Below are positions 12,201-23,907 of a DNA stretch of 64,000 nt, one piece after another. The position numbers and the translations under genes were made by a program. The DNA lies in contig QCXZ01000001.1 in NCBI GenBank assembly GCA_025024175.1, positions 33,474,942 through 33,538,941 of the forward strand. The letters run 5' to 3'. Below the pieces are notes generated by a model. It saw only the letters and a list, made by a program, of their open reading frames with translations. It had not been told where the DNA came from and ran no database searches. The number at the start of each line of letters is the position of its first letter. Position 1 is the stretch's first letter. The stretch is from Rhyzopertha dominica. Lineage: Eukaryota > Arthropoda > Insecta > Coleoptera > Bostrichidae.

Positions 12201-13565
12201 GCAAATGTCAGATTATTATTTATTCCAAACATGTTTTGCTAGCACCCGTGCAAACCATTTCGTCCCCTCCTTGTTTCTCCTGTTTGTAAGTCACATATAA
12301 TTTGAGTTTACGGCTAACCCCAATACAGGACATTGCTATGGCCGCATCTCCGCATTCTAAAGCGTGTTGGCAAGCAAACTTCCCGGTTTATGCGAACAGA
12401 CGACCATAAAGTAACACAATATCAAAGATAGATTTTATCCCTCGTAGCAGCATGATTTCTGGCGTTATAAACATCCTAGCGCCTGTTCTTCTACTGCGCC
12501 GTTTCGATGAAAATATATCGTTAGCCAGCGAAATAATTTTACTAAATATAATTATGCGAGGTTCATGTAGTTAACATACCGGGATACTTAAATTCCCTCT
12601 TATGCTGAAGCTTTTTCTTTCCTAGATGTCCCCAGCAAACAATATATTATGATTATAAAATAAAACAAGAATGTAATACACAATTCCGGAAAATGGCGCG
12701 ACTTTTCGAGGGCGATGCATAAACCATGTCAGGAGAAAATCCAGTTTGTAAGCCACCCCCGAAAGACTGTATCTCAGTTAAGCGCAGGCTAAAAATATTG
12801 CGTCCTTTTTTAACTGGGACGTCGGCGTCAATTAAGAACTTAAATGAAACACGAAAGGCTAGATTATTTGTAGGTTTCAAGCCGGCATAAAACTTTGCGC
12901 GGATCGAGCTGGCGATTGTAAAGTTTTTAACGATGTGAAGTCGAACTTCACAGACATTATTGTTTTCAGCGAGTAGCGGATTAAAGTTTTGAAGCATTCT
13001 AAACTATAAAGGAGAATTTAGGTGCATTTGAACCTTTTTGCTATTAAAGCTTAGCATTATTGCTTAAATTAGGGTGAGTTATCATTAATTCTATTGTTTC
13101 GCTCCCGAAGACTCGTTTTGGGAAAGATATCTATTATAAAACTATTATAAAAAAGTTTTGATTTGTAACAAGTTTAGGTCATTGTTGGAATTAAAATTGA
13201 CTTTTGTAATGTCCGTAAAATATTTCTAATATATTTACCGATTGATAATACTGAACGACACTAACATTAATTACATTATCTGTTTACGTTTTTGTAGGCA
13301 ATTCTACTGACCTTTTTCCGATAGCCCAGTTCAATATTTACGGCTACTGCCTACAGCTTAATATCGTGTATTCGTGTGTAGATGTAAGTTTGTTCTGTAA
13401 CTTTTGTTAGCATCTTGTTATTGTCTCCATCTGATATTTTAAACTAGAATAAAAAAGTTATATCAGTTTAGAACAAAACAGACACAAAAAATAAAAAAAG
13501 GCGAGGAAGAGATACACAAAATCAGGTTACGGCGAAGTTGATATGTTATATATACAGCGATGTTT
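9291..13565. other. No gene recognised; short (TGACC)4 tandem at 10201-10220
   Basis: About 4.3 kb of AT-rich DNA without a supported gene. A four-copy TGACC tandem lies at 10201-10220. The 114-codon frame on the minus strand at 12653-12997 shows no recognisable motif and I do not call it a gene. Confidence 0.45.
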
Positions 13566-13569
13566 ACAG

Positions 13570-14170
13570 TTATTTTGGCCGTGTATCGCATCCTAAACAC
13601 CATCTTCCCCGATTTACCCAATCGTTGTAATTAAGCCCTCTTTGTATCATTATTCTAGTAACCTCTTTGTACCAATCTACTGCAGGGCGTCCACGTTTCC
13701 TTCTTCGCTTAGCTGTCAACTCCCATACCTTTCTTGGTAATATTTGCGGCTGCATTCTCCTGACCTGCCCATACCATTTCGGTCTTTTGTGTTGCATTTC
13801 GTAAATAAGGGTTTTCTCTACATTCATCTATCTTTGCATTTCTTCGTATTGTGTATGCTGCAGTCTTGATACTTTACAACTTCTACGTAGAAAATACATT
13901 TCGTTTCCTACCGGCTTCTTCAAATGATGTTCCTGTTCCGTCCAATATGCTCTTTATTACGCTGTCATAAATTCTTTTCTCTGTCACCTTATTGATTTCG
14001 TTGGATCACGGTAAAAAGTTTATTTTTTGAATTGCTTGTCTTGCTGGTCAGTTGCTACCAAGTATTTTGTTTTCTTATAATGTTATTACAAGGCTGGCTC
14101 TTTCATACACATCTTGTGGTTTTCATGCTCCATGTGAAAGTTATCATTCACTACTACTATTGCATCATTC
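13570..14170 (-). pseudogene. LINE endonuclease-reverse transcriptase, C-terminal relic
   Basis: Read on the minus strand from about 14170 down, fragments resemble the C-terminal part of a common arthropod LINE polyprotein: KTKYLVA, then EMYFLRRSCKVSRLQ. The final ~85 residues (13827-13570) include KWYGQVRRMQPQILPRKVWE, then KRRRKRGRPAVDWYKEV, and end GRWCLGCDTRP. The 'W.G...RM...PKK' plus 'RRRRGRP..W' pattern is diagnostic of that C terminus. Frameshifts separate the pieces and the catalytic core is missing. It belongs to a different family from the neighbour at 14450-15530. Confidence 0.7.
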
Positions 14171-14449
14171 TGGAACAATAGTGTATATATAAATTCGTTG
14201 TCATTGAACTCTCTTCCCATTCCCCCATTTTTATTTTACCATTCTTCGAACACTTCGTTTATAGAAATGTTAAATAACATAGAGGAGAGACAACAGCCAG
14301 TTGTAAACCTCTCTTACTCAAATTGTTGTTGTAAGTTTAGCTCGAATCTAAATGTTTGCTCATACAAATTCTTTATTGCGCTGACGTGAGCTTTCTTAAC
14401 ATTTATTTGCTCTAAAACTTCAAATAATATTCTCACAGCAACATTGACT

Positions 14450-15530
14450 TAAACCTTTTCTAACTCGATAAACACTATGTGCGTTTCTTCGCTCCTTGCT
14501 TTCTTTGACCTTTTCAATTATCTCCCTCCATTCCTTCCTCCTGTGAGCTTTTTCTCTGGATGTCGTTATTCCTGTTACCCTTAGGTCCGCCTCAACTTGA
14601 TTCTGCCAACTAGTTCTTAGTCTTCCCCCCTTCTTGTACTTCCCACTGTACTATTGATAACTTTCTTAGGTAGTCATTAGGGGACATTTTTTCCGAGGTG
14701 TCCTAGCCAGCGAATTCGTTGTGCTTTTACTATACCACTTATTCTTGGCTCTTGATATAACTTGTATTAATTCGTTCGTTTTCTCCATTGCTCTTGCTCG
14801 TTAATTTAACCATCTAATCGTCGCAAAATTTCTCGTATCTCTATTGCTTCTTCATCTTTCTTTTCTTTTTCAGTATTCATGTTTCACACACATACATTGA
14901 TGTTTTATATATTTGTTGTTTAACTTTCCTTGAGATATCCTGAGAAGCGAATATATATGCTTTATGGTTTCCGCTGCTCTGATGGCCCTACTAATTATTT
15001 CCTTTATTTCTTCTCCGGTTCCTCCATTTGCTGCTACTGTTGCCCCAAGATATCTCTTTCAAATGTGTATCTCTGGTTTTTAATTTGCAAATGCCCCTTT
15101 ATTTCCTTATTTCCCTTATTACCCATTACCATTTACTTCGCTTTTTCCTCGTTTATATTCAATCCCATTTGCTTCACTGATTTCTGTAGTATCCTACTTG
15201 CTTCTTTCGACTGTTTCCTTGTTCTCTATAGTACAGTATGATCGTCTGCATATGCTAGTGTCTGGTGACCTTAATTAAAAACTGTTCCGTCCCAATTAAG
15301 GCGGCTATCTCTTACAAATTTCTCCAGAGCTATATTAAATGCCTAATGATGAATATTATCACTACAAGATCGTCCAGCTGTAAAGCCACTTTGCACTTCA
15401 GCAACAGAAATTTTAATATACGTCCATACAGTTTCCCAGCCGTTGATGTTACACTTATACCCCTATAGTTATTGCACTGGACATCCCTTTTTTTGTATGG
15501 GATTTATATATTGTTCTAATAGGCACTTAC
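14450..15530 (-). pseudogene. Second LINE reverse transcriptase relic, different family
   Basis: Minus-strand pieces in order: an NYRGISVTS-like block and AEVQSGFTAGRSCSDNIH (about 15480-15340), then LAYADDHTVLY, the catalytic box (about 15260-15225). These are followed by ISRKVKQQIYKT (about 14935-14905), KILRRLDG and QWRKRTN, then IVKAQRIRWLGHLGK (about 14745-14695), and finally LRTSWQNQVEADLRVTGI (about 14625-14570). This is the palm-to-C-terminus order of the 'WLGH' class of LINE polyproteins. The segment between the GF..GRS motif and YADD is deleted. Stops and frameshifts are frequent. Confidence 0.75.
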
Positions 15531-18440
15531 TGAATATGCGGCATTGCATACTTTAATAATTGGACCCGAGTACATCTAGGTCCAACAGACAGTTAATATC
15601 TTAATTAACGTTACTTGTACGAGGATTTAGTAAGAGAGATCAAAAGACGAAAAGAACTTTTTAGCATGTGTACCACTAACTCGATGTATATAACATACAA
15701 CTAGTGTTTATTTATTGTGTCGTTATTGGCATTCTCTTTCTGACTTCTTTCGCACCACGGCGCCTCCACCAAAATTAACACTTACTTCTGACATAAGTTA
15801 TAATACTTTAGTTAATAATACTTGCATATGGTTCATTCGTTATTAATTAGGTATGAACCTTCAAAACATTATAATCTCTCATCCCACATAGCTATTTTTA
15901 ACATTTGCATTATGTCGGTGCCCAGTTGTGCTATCTTACCCCCGATTAGTTTGCGCGTGGGGTGTCGTAACATGGCACCCCTCACTCTTCGGTGCTGGCG
16001 TCGGCCACCCCAACAAAATCAACCCCATGCACGTGTTGTAAGGCTGAGGGCACACTTATTGTGTCGCCGCTCTCATTTCTATTATCGCCTAATTCGCTGT
16101 GACTGACAACTACCAAGGCAACACGTCTTTGATGTTTCCAGGGGAATGTCTGAAATCATTTCCCCCCTTCACTCCGAGTGGGGGTTTCTTTTCCTGCGAT
16201 CAATGGCTTTGGCAGAAAACGAATCGTATTGTCATCCCTTATCGGAAACCTCGACGTGTTTCCCCTCACACGCGTTTTGTTTCTTTTGCAGTTCACCTCT
16301 TGAGGTAGTGTCTCAGGCTCATAGGAATCAATTAGGAAGTAGTGAAATGCACCAAACAAACATAAAAGTAACTGTTATTTTGGTGGTGGTTCTGAACTAG
16401 CATCGCTTTTTCTTTGCCAAACTAATTAAACTTTAAAAAGCTTTTTCGCATATTTTGCACTGTCGCTCATAAAGCAGCAAATAAACTTATATATGTCTCC
16501 GCAGTTACACAAGAAATCGTCTGGCGTCCAGCCAAAGTGCGGAAGAGATAATTCCGTGCAGAATTTTACAACCCTAGTAATACCGACGGTATGATGAAGG
16601 TAATAAATATGATCAAATTTCATGCGACTCAGCTATTATCTGAACGTTTTATTTATGTTATATGGATTACTGTGGATATTCTGGGAAGTATCCTTAGCGT
16701 TCTCCTTTTTGTTAACCATATTGTGCAAGTGTTATTTGTACAAAATATTTATTATAGCGATATCTTCTGTAAAATTTTATGTATTTTAAATTATGTTGAT
16801 GTGTACAATACAGCCAGATTTGTCTGTTAGAAAACAAACACTACCACAGAATGTGCCCACATCGCTGTGTGCATAAAGCCCCGTTTTTATTGAACGAATT
16901 TATAAGATATAATACTGTGGTAGTTTGAAAAGGTCAACTCAGTACGTCCACGGATGTGTGGAAGATACATTTGTTTTTATATTGAGCAAAAAGCTATGAT
17001 ATAAAAAAACAAACAGCGCAAAAAGAATCTGCAGGAAAGTGGACGACATATCATACAACAGGAAAAGTAAATATTTTGCTTTGTATTTGTCCTTTTTTTA
17101 CTTAGATACTAATAAAGTCAGAGAAAACGTCCTAAAGTGTACTTTTGACTTAATGCCAACGTCAGTTTGGTAGTCGAAAGCAAGTCTAATATTTCCCTAC
17201 TTAGATATATTCAAAGATGCCGTATTTAACAGAAATTAATAATAAAACAACCGTCAGCAAAATAAAAAATGTATGACAGGTTAGGAGACACGGTTCTTTC
17301 TTGGATGATCAAGCTTAATTTTGTATTAAATCCAAATGCCTTTACTCGACAACCCGCTGTAGAATATAATGTTAGTCAATCCTGCATTGCTATAATAAGA
17401 GTAACAAAATGCATCCATATAAACTAATTCAAGGGCTTAATGAAGACGACTTTGACTGCAGGGTGAAATTTTGAAAGAAAACAATGGAAAGCTTAAACAA
17501 CAACATCATACGAGTTAAAAACAAGAGAGATGCATGCCTAAAAATTTACACCGCAACAATTATTTTGACATAATTTAATTTCTTTACGAGTTCTTTGTCA
17601 CACTCGTATCTTTACATTCAACTTTCACGTACCTCTTAAATCATACAGTTCTATTATAATATTCGAAGCCCATATATTTCTTTTTTTATTAAATACACGC
17701 TCTACTTGTACAAGCGTACCTTTGTGTTTTGTTTCATATTCAGGCTTTTTGCAGTTCTCGTCAAGAGTAGTCCGTTGTTTGAGTTAAAAAAATTGTGTGG
17801 CGCCCCGTTTTATCACGGTCAACATTGGACCCCCTCCCCCCACTCATCTGACTGCAACGGTGGGACACGAACTACAAGTAGTACATCTTGGTTTTGTATT
17901 GTGCATAAAAAGAGACGTCGCAAAAATTTTATCTTTAAACAAAGCTTTCAGACGTACGCCATTACATTTTCTAAGAAAGACACGTGTTTTTGATCTTTCG
18001 ATAGTCAATTTTATTTTTTGCTAGGAATGCTAATGAAATAGGTAGATGAACAATTGAAAATCAATCAACAACAGTATTATTACCACGGTGTGAGTTTTTA
18101 TAAAAAAAGAGTTGCTAAACGTCGTTTAACAACACAATAACGGAAACAATTAATGGATTTACGGACCATATTAATTAATTCTGAACTGAATGAACCATGC
18201 TTTTCCAAAATTAAGCGAGGTTTTAATCTTGACGATTTCTTAAGTGATTTTAGAAGAAAATGTATGAATACCTAGTTGGAAAAGATACATTTTCGATATT
18301 ATCTTGCTCGTCTCGACTTCCCAATATCCACAGCCGTCGGGGAATGATTAATATTTGTATTCGGTAACAATATACCGTTTATCTATTTCAAAACCGCAAA
18401 AATCCCCTTGGTCCTTTTTTATTAAACTATACCCCATTGT
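15531..18440. other. No gene; GC-richer island at about 15940-16370
   Basis: The island has C-rich tracts and CpG-containing text, with overlapping open frames on both strands (94, 69, 84 and 67 codons). That is typical of composition rather than coding. The rest is AT-rich. 17800-17850 holds a short C-rich patch. Confidence 0.4.
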
Positions 18441-18860
18441 AAATTAATTCTTCACCGAATCCAATTTCACCCCAGCCCCGTTTCGAATCAGTCTATCCCA
18501 CGGTCATTGTCGTTTACTGGACCAAGTCGGAGATTAGGGTTGGTATCTCGCCGCTCAGATCATCGTCACGTTTATAACTAATAATCATACGTTACCGCGA
18601 CTGATCCGATGGTCGTCGGATAATATCCACCGGGGGTGGCTTTTACAGCGAAGGGTCGGGCAAAAAACATCGGATTCAGCGTTTCTGGTGGAAATGAATG
18701 CGGCCGGAGGATGGAGCAATACACCGACTGTTGAGGTCGTGAAACTTGCAGCGGGTAGTTTAGATGCGGTTTTGAGGAGTTCACCTACAGATCACGCGCG
18801 CGTGTTGTTTTGTTTTACTGAAATTCAGCCGGGATTGCAGTGGCTGTGATGTTTGTTTCA
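18440..18860. other. GC-richer, repeat-free island (possible conserved non-coding DNA)
   Basis: About 420 bp of balanced base composition with many CpG steps, between AT-rich flanks. It has no transposon motif and no convincing exon. It could be a regulatory element or the remains of an unrecognised exon. This is an inference from composition only. Confidence 0.3.
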
Positions 18861-18969
18861 GGGTTTGGTCTTACACAGCGGTCTTCTTGGGAAATAAGGT
18901 ATTTTTTTATTGGCAATGCTTAGGTAAGTTGAGTATCAAAAATACTTACCTACTGCCTTTTGAAGGATT

Positions 18970-19107
18970 ACTAAAATTTTCGTATGAAGGAAAATATGTT
19001 TTTCAATTCTACAACGTCATTATTATGCAGTTTGTGAAGAGAAGCATCATAACAGGAAATATTCTAAGTGTTTGTACTAGTACCGAAACGTATACATGAA
19101 AATATTT
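18970..19107 (+). repeat. Direct repeat flanking a reverse transcriptase relic, left copy
   Basis: This ~135-bp segment matches 20027-20161 in the same orientation. It is roughly 80% identical over the last ~95 bp by eye (shared AACGTCATTATTAT, AAGCATCA, GGAAATA, TTGTAC.AGTAC, TGAAAATA). The two copies bracket the relic at 19108-19950. Confidence 0.65.
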
Positions 19108-19950
19108 ACTTTAGGTGTCTACGTCGTTCACTACACAGATTTTCAGAAAGCATTCGATCACATTTTGTTTTTCTAATTAAGATGAAGTGGTATGGTTTTT
19201 TGCTTCGCACATAATTTCAGTTATATTGCAAGACCATTATATTATATGTCGCTACATCTAGAGTGCCTCAGGGATCTAATCTGGATCCGTTGCTTTTTCT
19301 TTGTATATATCAACGTTATTCTGGATAAAATTCACTGTGAGAAGATGGACAGGATTTCTGAGTTGTGCGCTATTAATAGACTTTATTTATACCTTTCTAA
19401 ATTTAGTGGTATGTCTTTTAGTCCTAAACTTCATTCAACGGTATACCCATATCATATTGATAGTGTAGTCCTTGGCAGGATATCCATTGTTAGAGATTTT
19501 TGTGTACTTTTAGTTGATAAGTTGCTTTGTTCATATATTGTCGCCAATAATTATAATTAGGTTTTCTATAGGGAGTTTTGTAAAGCTAAGCCTTGAATTC
19601 ACTATATTTCTATATAGTAAGATCCCAGTTAGAGTATGCAGTACTTTAACATTAAACTAGTCGAAGGCGTTCGGAGGCGATTTTTTTAAATTTTTGTGCC
19701 TAATTTTTGATTGTGTTTGTACTCCCAGAGGTTGCTATTATGACATTATACTCGCCAGATTTATTTATTATTTCCTCATAAACACGCCGTAAAATCTTAA
19801 TTGTTAAATTCTTATTTGGTATACTAAACAATCGTATCGACTGTTATTTCTTACTTTGCAGAATTAATTTTGCGTTTCTTCGTTTAAATTCCCGTCAACA
19901 TCAGACTTTTACACTAGTAGTACGCTAAAAATTGTATTTATTTTGACCAT
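19108..19950 (+). pseudogene. LINE (jockey/R1-like) reverse transcriptase relic
   Basis: The plus strand carries TDFQKAFDHI (motif A, about 19138-19170), then RVPQGSNLDPLLFLCIY (motif B, about 19260-19310). Then, with the catalytic YADD segment apparently deleted, it carries CAINRLYLYLSKFSGMSFSP and RISIVRDFCVLLVDKL, the usual 'N.L.LN..KC..MSF' and 'I.DLGV..D..L' blocks (19366-19530). C-terminal similarity (RRFF.FLC) continues with frameshifts to about 19950. It is flanked by direct repeats, which is unusual for this class. Confidence 0.75.
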
Positions 19951-20026
19951 TCGCAATGAGAACATAATATTCGAGATTTCTGATTCGAGATCGAGATTGT
20001 CAAAATCTCGTCTCGCGGCAACACTA

Positions 20027-20161
20027 CTAAAACTATTGAATGTGTATTGTATTCAATTATTATTTAACGTCATTATTATTCATTTCATGAACGAAGCATC
20101 ACGACGGGAAATAATTAAGTGCTTGTACAAGTACGGAAATTTATACGTGAAAATAATTACA
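20027..20161 (+). repeat. Direct repeat flanking a reverse transcriptase relic, right copy
   Basis: Partner of 18970-19107 in the same orientation. Similarity ends abruptly at about 20161, as it does at 19107 for the left copy. Confidence 0.65.
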
Positions 20162-21322
20162 TGAAATGTTTCAAAAATGTGTTTTTGACTCAGGTTACAA
20201 ATATCTTCAGAAGTATAAAAACTGATGTTAAAAATGTTCTTTATTGTTGGTGCACTATCCTTAAAAACATTTGTACTCCATATATGTATAACAGTAATAT
20301 TATATCCATTCGTTAAACTAGTTCTACATACCCAACTAAATGCAACTTGAAAATTAACAATGTCGTGCCCTCATTAACCATTAAAGTAGAAACCTGCAGA
20401 TGCCCCAAAAGACGTCAGATTTAATAGTTTTGGAAACATTTTACTTAGGAACCCACCTCTCTTTAGTTAAATCCTTATTTCATTCTTACTCGCTCCCTAA
20501 GAAATTGCATGAAGTAAATTGGGATAACAATTCAAAGCCCCCGGCGTATAAAACTTCCCAGAGAACTTCGTGAAACGCAAACTAGGTATTCACCTTCGGC
20601 ACGACGGGGTTCTGGAGCAAAGTAATTATTTTAATCAGTACACGCAAAGTTTGTAAGGTACGTGGGGCATCTTTCAGCCCTGTGACGCGAAAACCGTAAT
20701 GAAACCCTAGTCAGCGAAGAAAATGGGTCGCGCTTTATTAGGTTCGTGTGTCAGCGCTGATCAGCAACCGAAAAAGAACTCATATTTGAAATTGAGTTAA
20801 TTCGGTACAGGATTGTTGGCAACTTATTTAAGGCTGGAATAGTACCCTTTATTTGCGTACGTAATTTCAGGATTGTATTGAGGTAATCGATTAATTATTA
20901 TCAAATAGTCATATACAGTTATAAATAACATATGAATAAGTGTAAAATTGGACAAACCCTCGGAATGTACTTAGCAGTATCTCTTAAGCAACACGTTGGC
21001 TATTGATATTAGCTTGACTAGAAATTATTTAAACTTTTTCTGGGTTATTATCTTCGCCTCATTTTTGCACCATGCTTATTACTTATACTGAGCTTTTTAA
21101 AGGATGTCATGTGCAAAGTGAACGTTCTGTCAATGCAGATGGAATGTTACAGTTGTCAAGAGAAATATGTGAATAATAGCTTATCTTATAGACAAGGCAA
21201 TTCTTTTGTGACAATTGTGACAATTAGCAACCAATATCTACAAAAATAGAAATAGTCCCACTAGCGATCGTCGTATATATGATCAAGGGTGCTATGGTCG
21301 CATTCGCGGTCTATTAAAGAAC
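20162..21322. other. No gene; GC-richer island at about 20520-20830
   Basis: AT-rich except for the island, which contains CCGGCGTATAAAA (near 20540) and several CpG steps. No coding or transposon motif is seen. Confidence 0.4.
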
Positions 21323-22757
21323 CTTGCAGGCATGGGCGTACCCAGCTTTTGGTCTGGGGGGAGCAAAGCAGGAATGTCTTCTAGAATATAATTCAACATA
21401 AATAGAAATAATAAATGTTTTTAAGATATAGGTACTTAAGTAATTAATGAAGTATTTATTCCATGAATAATCTTCGTGGATTTTCTGCAAGGCGACTTAA
21501 AACATCTTCTGTGAAATAAAGACCCAAATTATTTATATGTTTTCTATGTACACTGATCATACAAAGCCGCTTTATTACTAATTCCGTTATTGATGAACTC
21601 AGGTGAGGCGCATTCAGTTGCATCGCTCTCGCGTTTAACAAAAATTGAGTTGATACATTTTATTTGGGAGACTAAAGATCCGTGATTCACAGAATGTATA
21701 ATGATATCGTACGAAGTACCAAAGGAATATAAATTTCACCTTAAAAGTTCTATTAATAGGAGCACGATTTCTGATTCAGAATTAACACTTATCAAAGACT
21801 AATGCATTAACCGATGCACTTTTAGTACAGTTTCAACTTCTCACACCAGAAGCTTTAGAAATTTAAGCTGGGAGTTCATATGTGTAGGTGCTAAAGATAC
21901 AATTGTAGCAATTTTTACTCCCCAGGGAAAGAGACTTGATGGATAATTAACATTATTAAAACTCAGAATGACAAATGCCTTAGCATTATTCGTCAAGCCA
22001 ATCTTCTTAGATCTTTAGATCTCAAAAAATAACCGTCTACTTAGTGTTTTAACCAAATTAAGCTTCATTTAAATAAACTGAAATATATTTAATTGCATTT
22101 TTAACAAGACTCCGGGTTTTAATTCGTGCTGATAATGCTTTTACTGGATTCCTAAAACGTATATTAAATAAATTGACTTTCATAAACGTGAGTTCGATGG
22201 ATTTTTAGTTTTTTTGTATTAATTGTTAAAATGTAATGTGAATTTAGAAATTTGGTACAAATTTAGAGTTATCACCGAATATAAGACAGATTCTGATGTG
22301 ATTCCATATAACAGTAGTTAGTTGAACAATCTTTATAGAAAAGGTAGAAGCGCTGAACTTAGCAGAAATCGTGTTATGACTCATCCTGACCAAAATAGTC
22401 TTTTAAACCTATATTCGCCCTAAGACAACGATTCGAAACAACAAGAATGTTGCAGTTACAGCTTCAAAACGCACATGGCATCGATTAAGCTTGGAAATCA
22501 TCTGACAACGACTTATTAGAGAAGGTCATTTGCAAGGGTCAAATATGAGTTCTGGGTGAAAATTGTGAAATACACTTGCCTATAAATTTTACTGTATTTA
22601 CAATTTTGTAAATAAGACAGTTTTTAGGTGTACATGCATAATTTACCAGCAGCTAAATGTATGGGAAATTGGAAGGACCCAGAGTTAGCAACCCAGGACC
22701 AGGGGGGGGCAGCTGCCCCCCCCCTTGTCACCCCTTCGGTACGGCTATGCTTGCAGG
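21323..22757. mobile_element. hAT-like DNA transposon, copy 1, with 8-bp target duplication
   Basis: The element 21331-22749 (1419 bp) is bracketed by a perfect 8-bp duplication CTTGCAGG (21323-21330 and 22750-22757). Its ends are CATGGGCGTACC and, inverted, CATAGCCGTACC (10 of 12 match). An 8-bp duplication is the hallmark of the hAT superfamily, and a hAT-type C-terminal relic lies inside on the minus strand. A second copy is at 55158-56741. Near the right end, eight G, CAGCTG and at least eight C form a 22-bp perfect palindrome (22703-22724). It is inactive. Confidence 0.85.
21456..21641 (-). pseudogene. hAT transposase C-terminal relic
   Basis: The minus strand encodes a 61-residue piece containing LCMISVHRKHINNL and DVLSRLAENPRRL. 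The C-terminal end of many hAT transposases reads 'LN.LA.L.IHRD......VLDRFA...RRL', just after the dimerisation helix, so the match is to that segment. It ends with a stop at 21456, near the left terminus of the element, so the transposase was coded on the minus strand. Upstream dimerisation and DDE domains are not recognisable. Confidence 0.55.
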
Positions 22758-23430
22758 TAGCATTGCGTATGCAGTCGATGGCGATTAGGTTGCTACAAAC
22801 CACGATTTACATTTCATCCACCTGCAATAGTTCCGCTTTCAAGTGTATTTTTGTAACATTTGAAAGATTGTTATTACCTGCTTCTTTCTTAATTTTCTTA
22901 TTATACGAAGGTCGTGTCAAAATTCCTGCACACAAAAGCACAGCTCTCAAACGAAACATATATTTTTAAAAATTGCAGTAAAGTCCTTTAATATTGCTTA
23001 TGAATACCTTAAAAATACACTTGCAGAATGGGCCTACTACAAATTGTATGCCACCTAAGCGGAAGGTAGACAGGGGTGCAATAAACCAAACGTGGTATAT
23101 ATCACCCTCACCGAACTGGACGGCATAAGCAACGCTACGTACAGGAAAATTTTTAAACGACCGCAAAGGCAACCGTAACACCCTTGACCGCATATGCAAT
23201 GACACCGTAAAAATATACAATGGTACAAAATTTGTGCTGTATGTACCTGCTTTCCAATTTCCGAATCCCTCCACCGAAGCAGGAAAGCTAAAGAGCTCAC
23301 GTGGCCCGTTTTGCTCTTGCGCAGACTATCTAGAGGTCGAAACCATTTGAACATCTCGCTGTAGAGGTTTTAGATACACCTACTGATTAAGGCTTTCATG
23401 ACCGAGGCCTGTACTGGTAGATGATATCAG
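22758..23430. other. Unassigned segment with open frames on both strands
   Basis: Between 22980 and 23350 the composition is more balanced and frames are open on both strands (102 and 99 codons on the minus strand, a shorter one on the plus). None shows a motif I recognise. It could be an unrecognised transposon fragment. Confidence 0.3.
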
Positions 23431-23444
23431 GTTAGTTCTCTTCG

Positions 23445-23485
23445 CTGACGTTTCACCCACTGCTGTGGTAAGCATCTTCAGAGCC
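23445..23485 (-). repeat. CTGAAGA...GAAACGTC motif (hammerhead-like, unpaired context)
   Basis: On the minus strand CTGAAGA (23481-23475), a stem CCAC/GTGG and GAAACGTC (from 23454 down) recur as in the palindromic elements, but no inverted arms surround this copy. The core bases of a hammerhead are present, yet stem I and stem III are not evident. It is probably a solo remnant of the same element class. Confidence 0.45.
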
Positions 23486-23907
23486 GAGTACATCGTGGAT
23501 GTAATTGTCATAGTGTCGTACTTTTTATAATACATAATTTATATAATAATATTAAAAGTTAATTAGAATAAGTCTTACTAATGATGTGAGTGGAGTACCC
23601 ATGACCAATGAATGTTCATGGTTTTTTTAAACAAAAACTACGTTTTAGCTTTGAATAATAGAAACTGCGATATCACACGACAATTGCAGATCTGTGATAA
23701 ATATCTGTAAAAGACAAATATATTTACTGATCCAGTTTATTTCCTAATAGGTACCCTTTAATTCCTAAGAGGCTGAAATGATCGAAAATAGTTTTCTGGA
23801 AAATTGGTTAATGTAGCTCACAGATTTTTAGATGATGAACATAATATGATGTCATTAAAAATATGTTGTCATAACCCAGAATGACAATTGAACAACTTAA
23901 AAAGTAG

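Noticed and set aside
12653..12997. 114-codon minus-strand reading frame
   Set aside because: No recognisable motif, Kozak context or splice signals.
14930..15241. 103-codon plus-strand open frame
   Set aside because: It is the antisense shadow of the minus-strand LINE relic at 14450-15530.
16156..16400. Overlapping short frames at the 16-kb island as coding exons
   Set aside because: Frames are open on both strands at once and lack any motif, which points to GC composition rather than coding.
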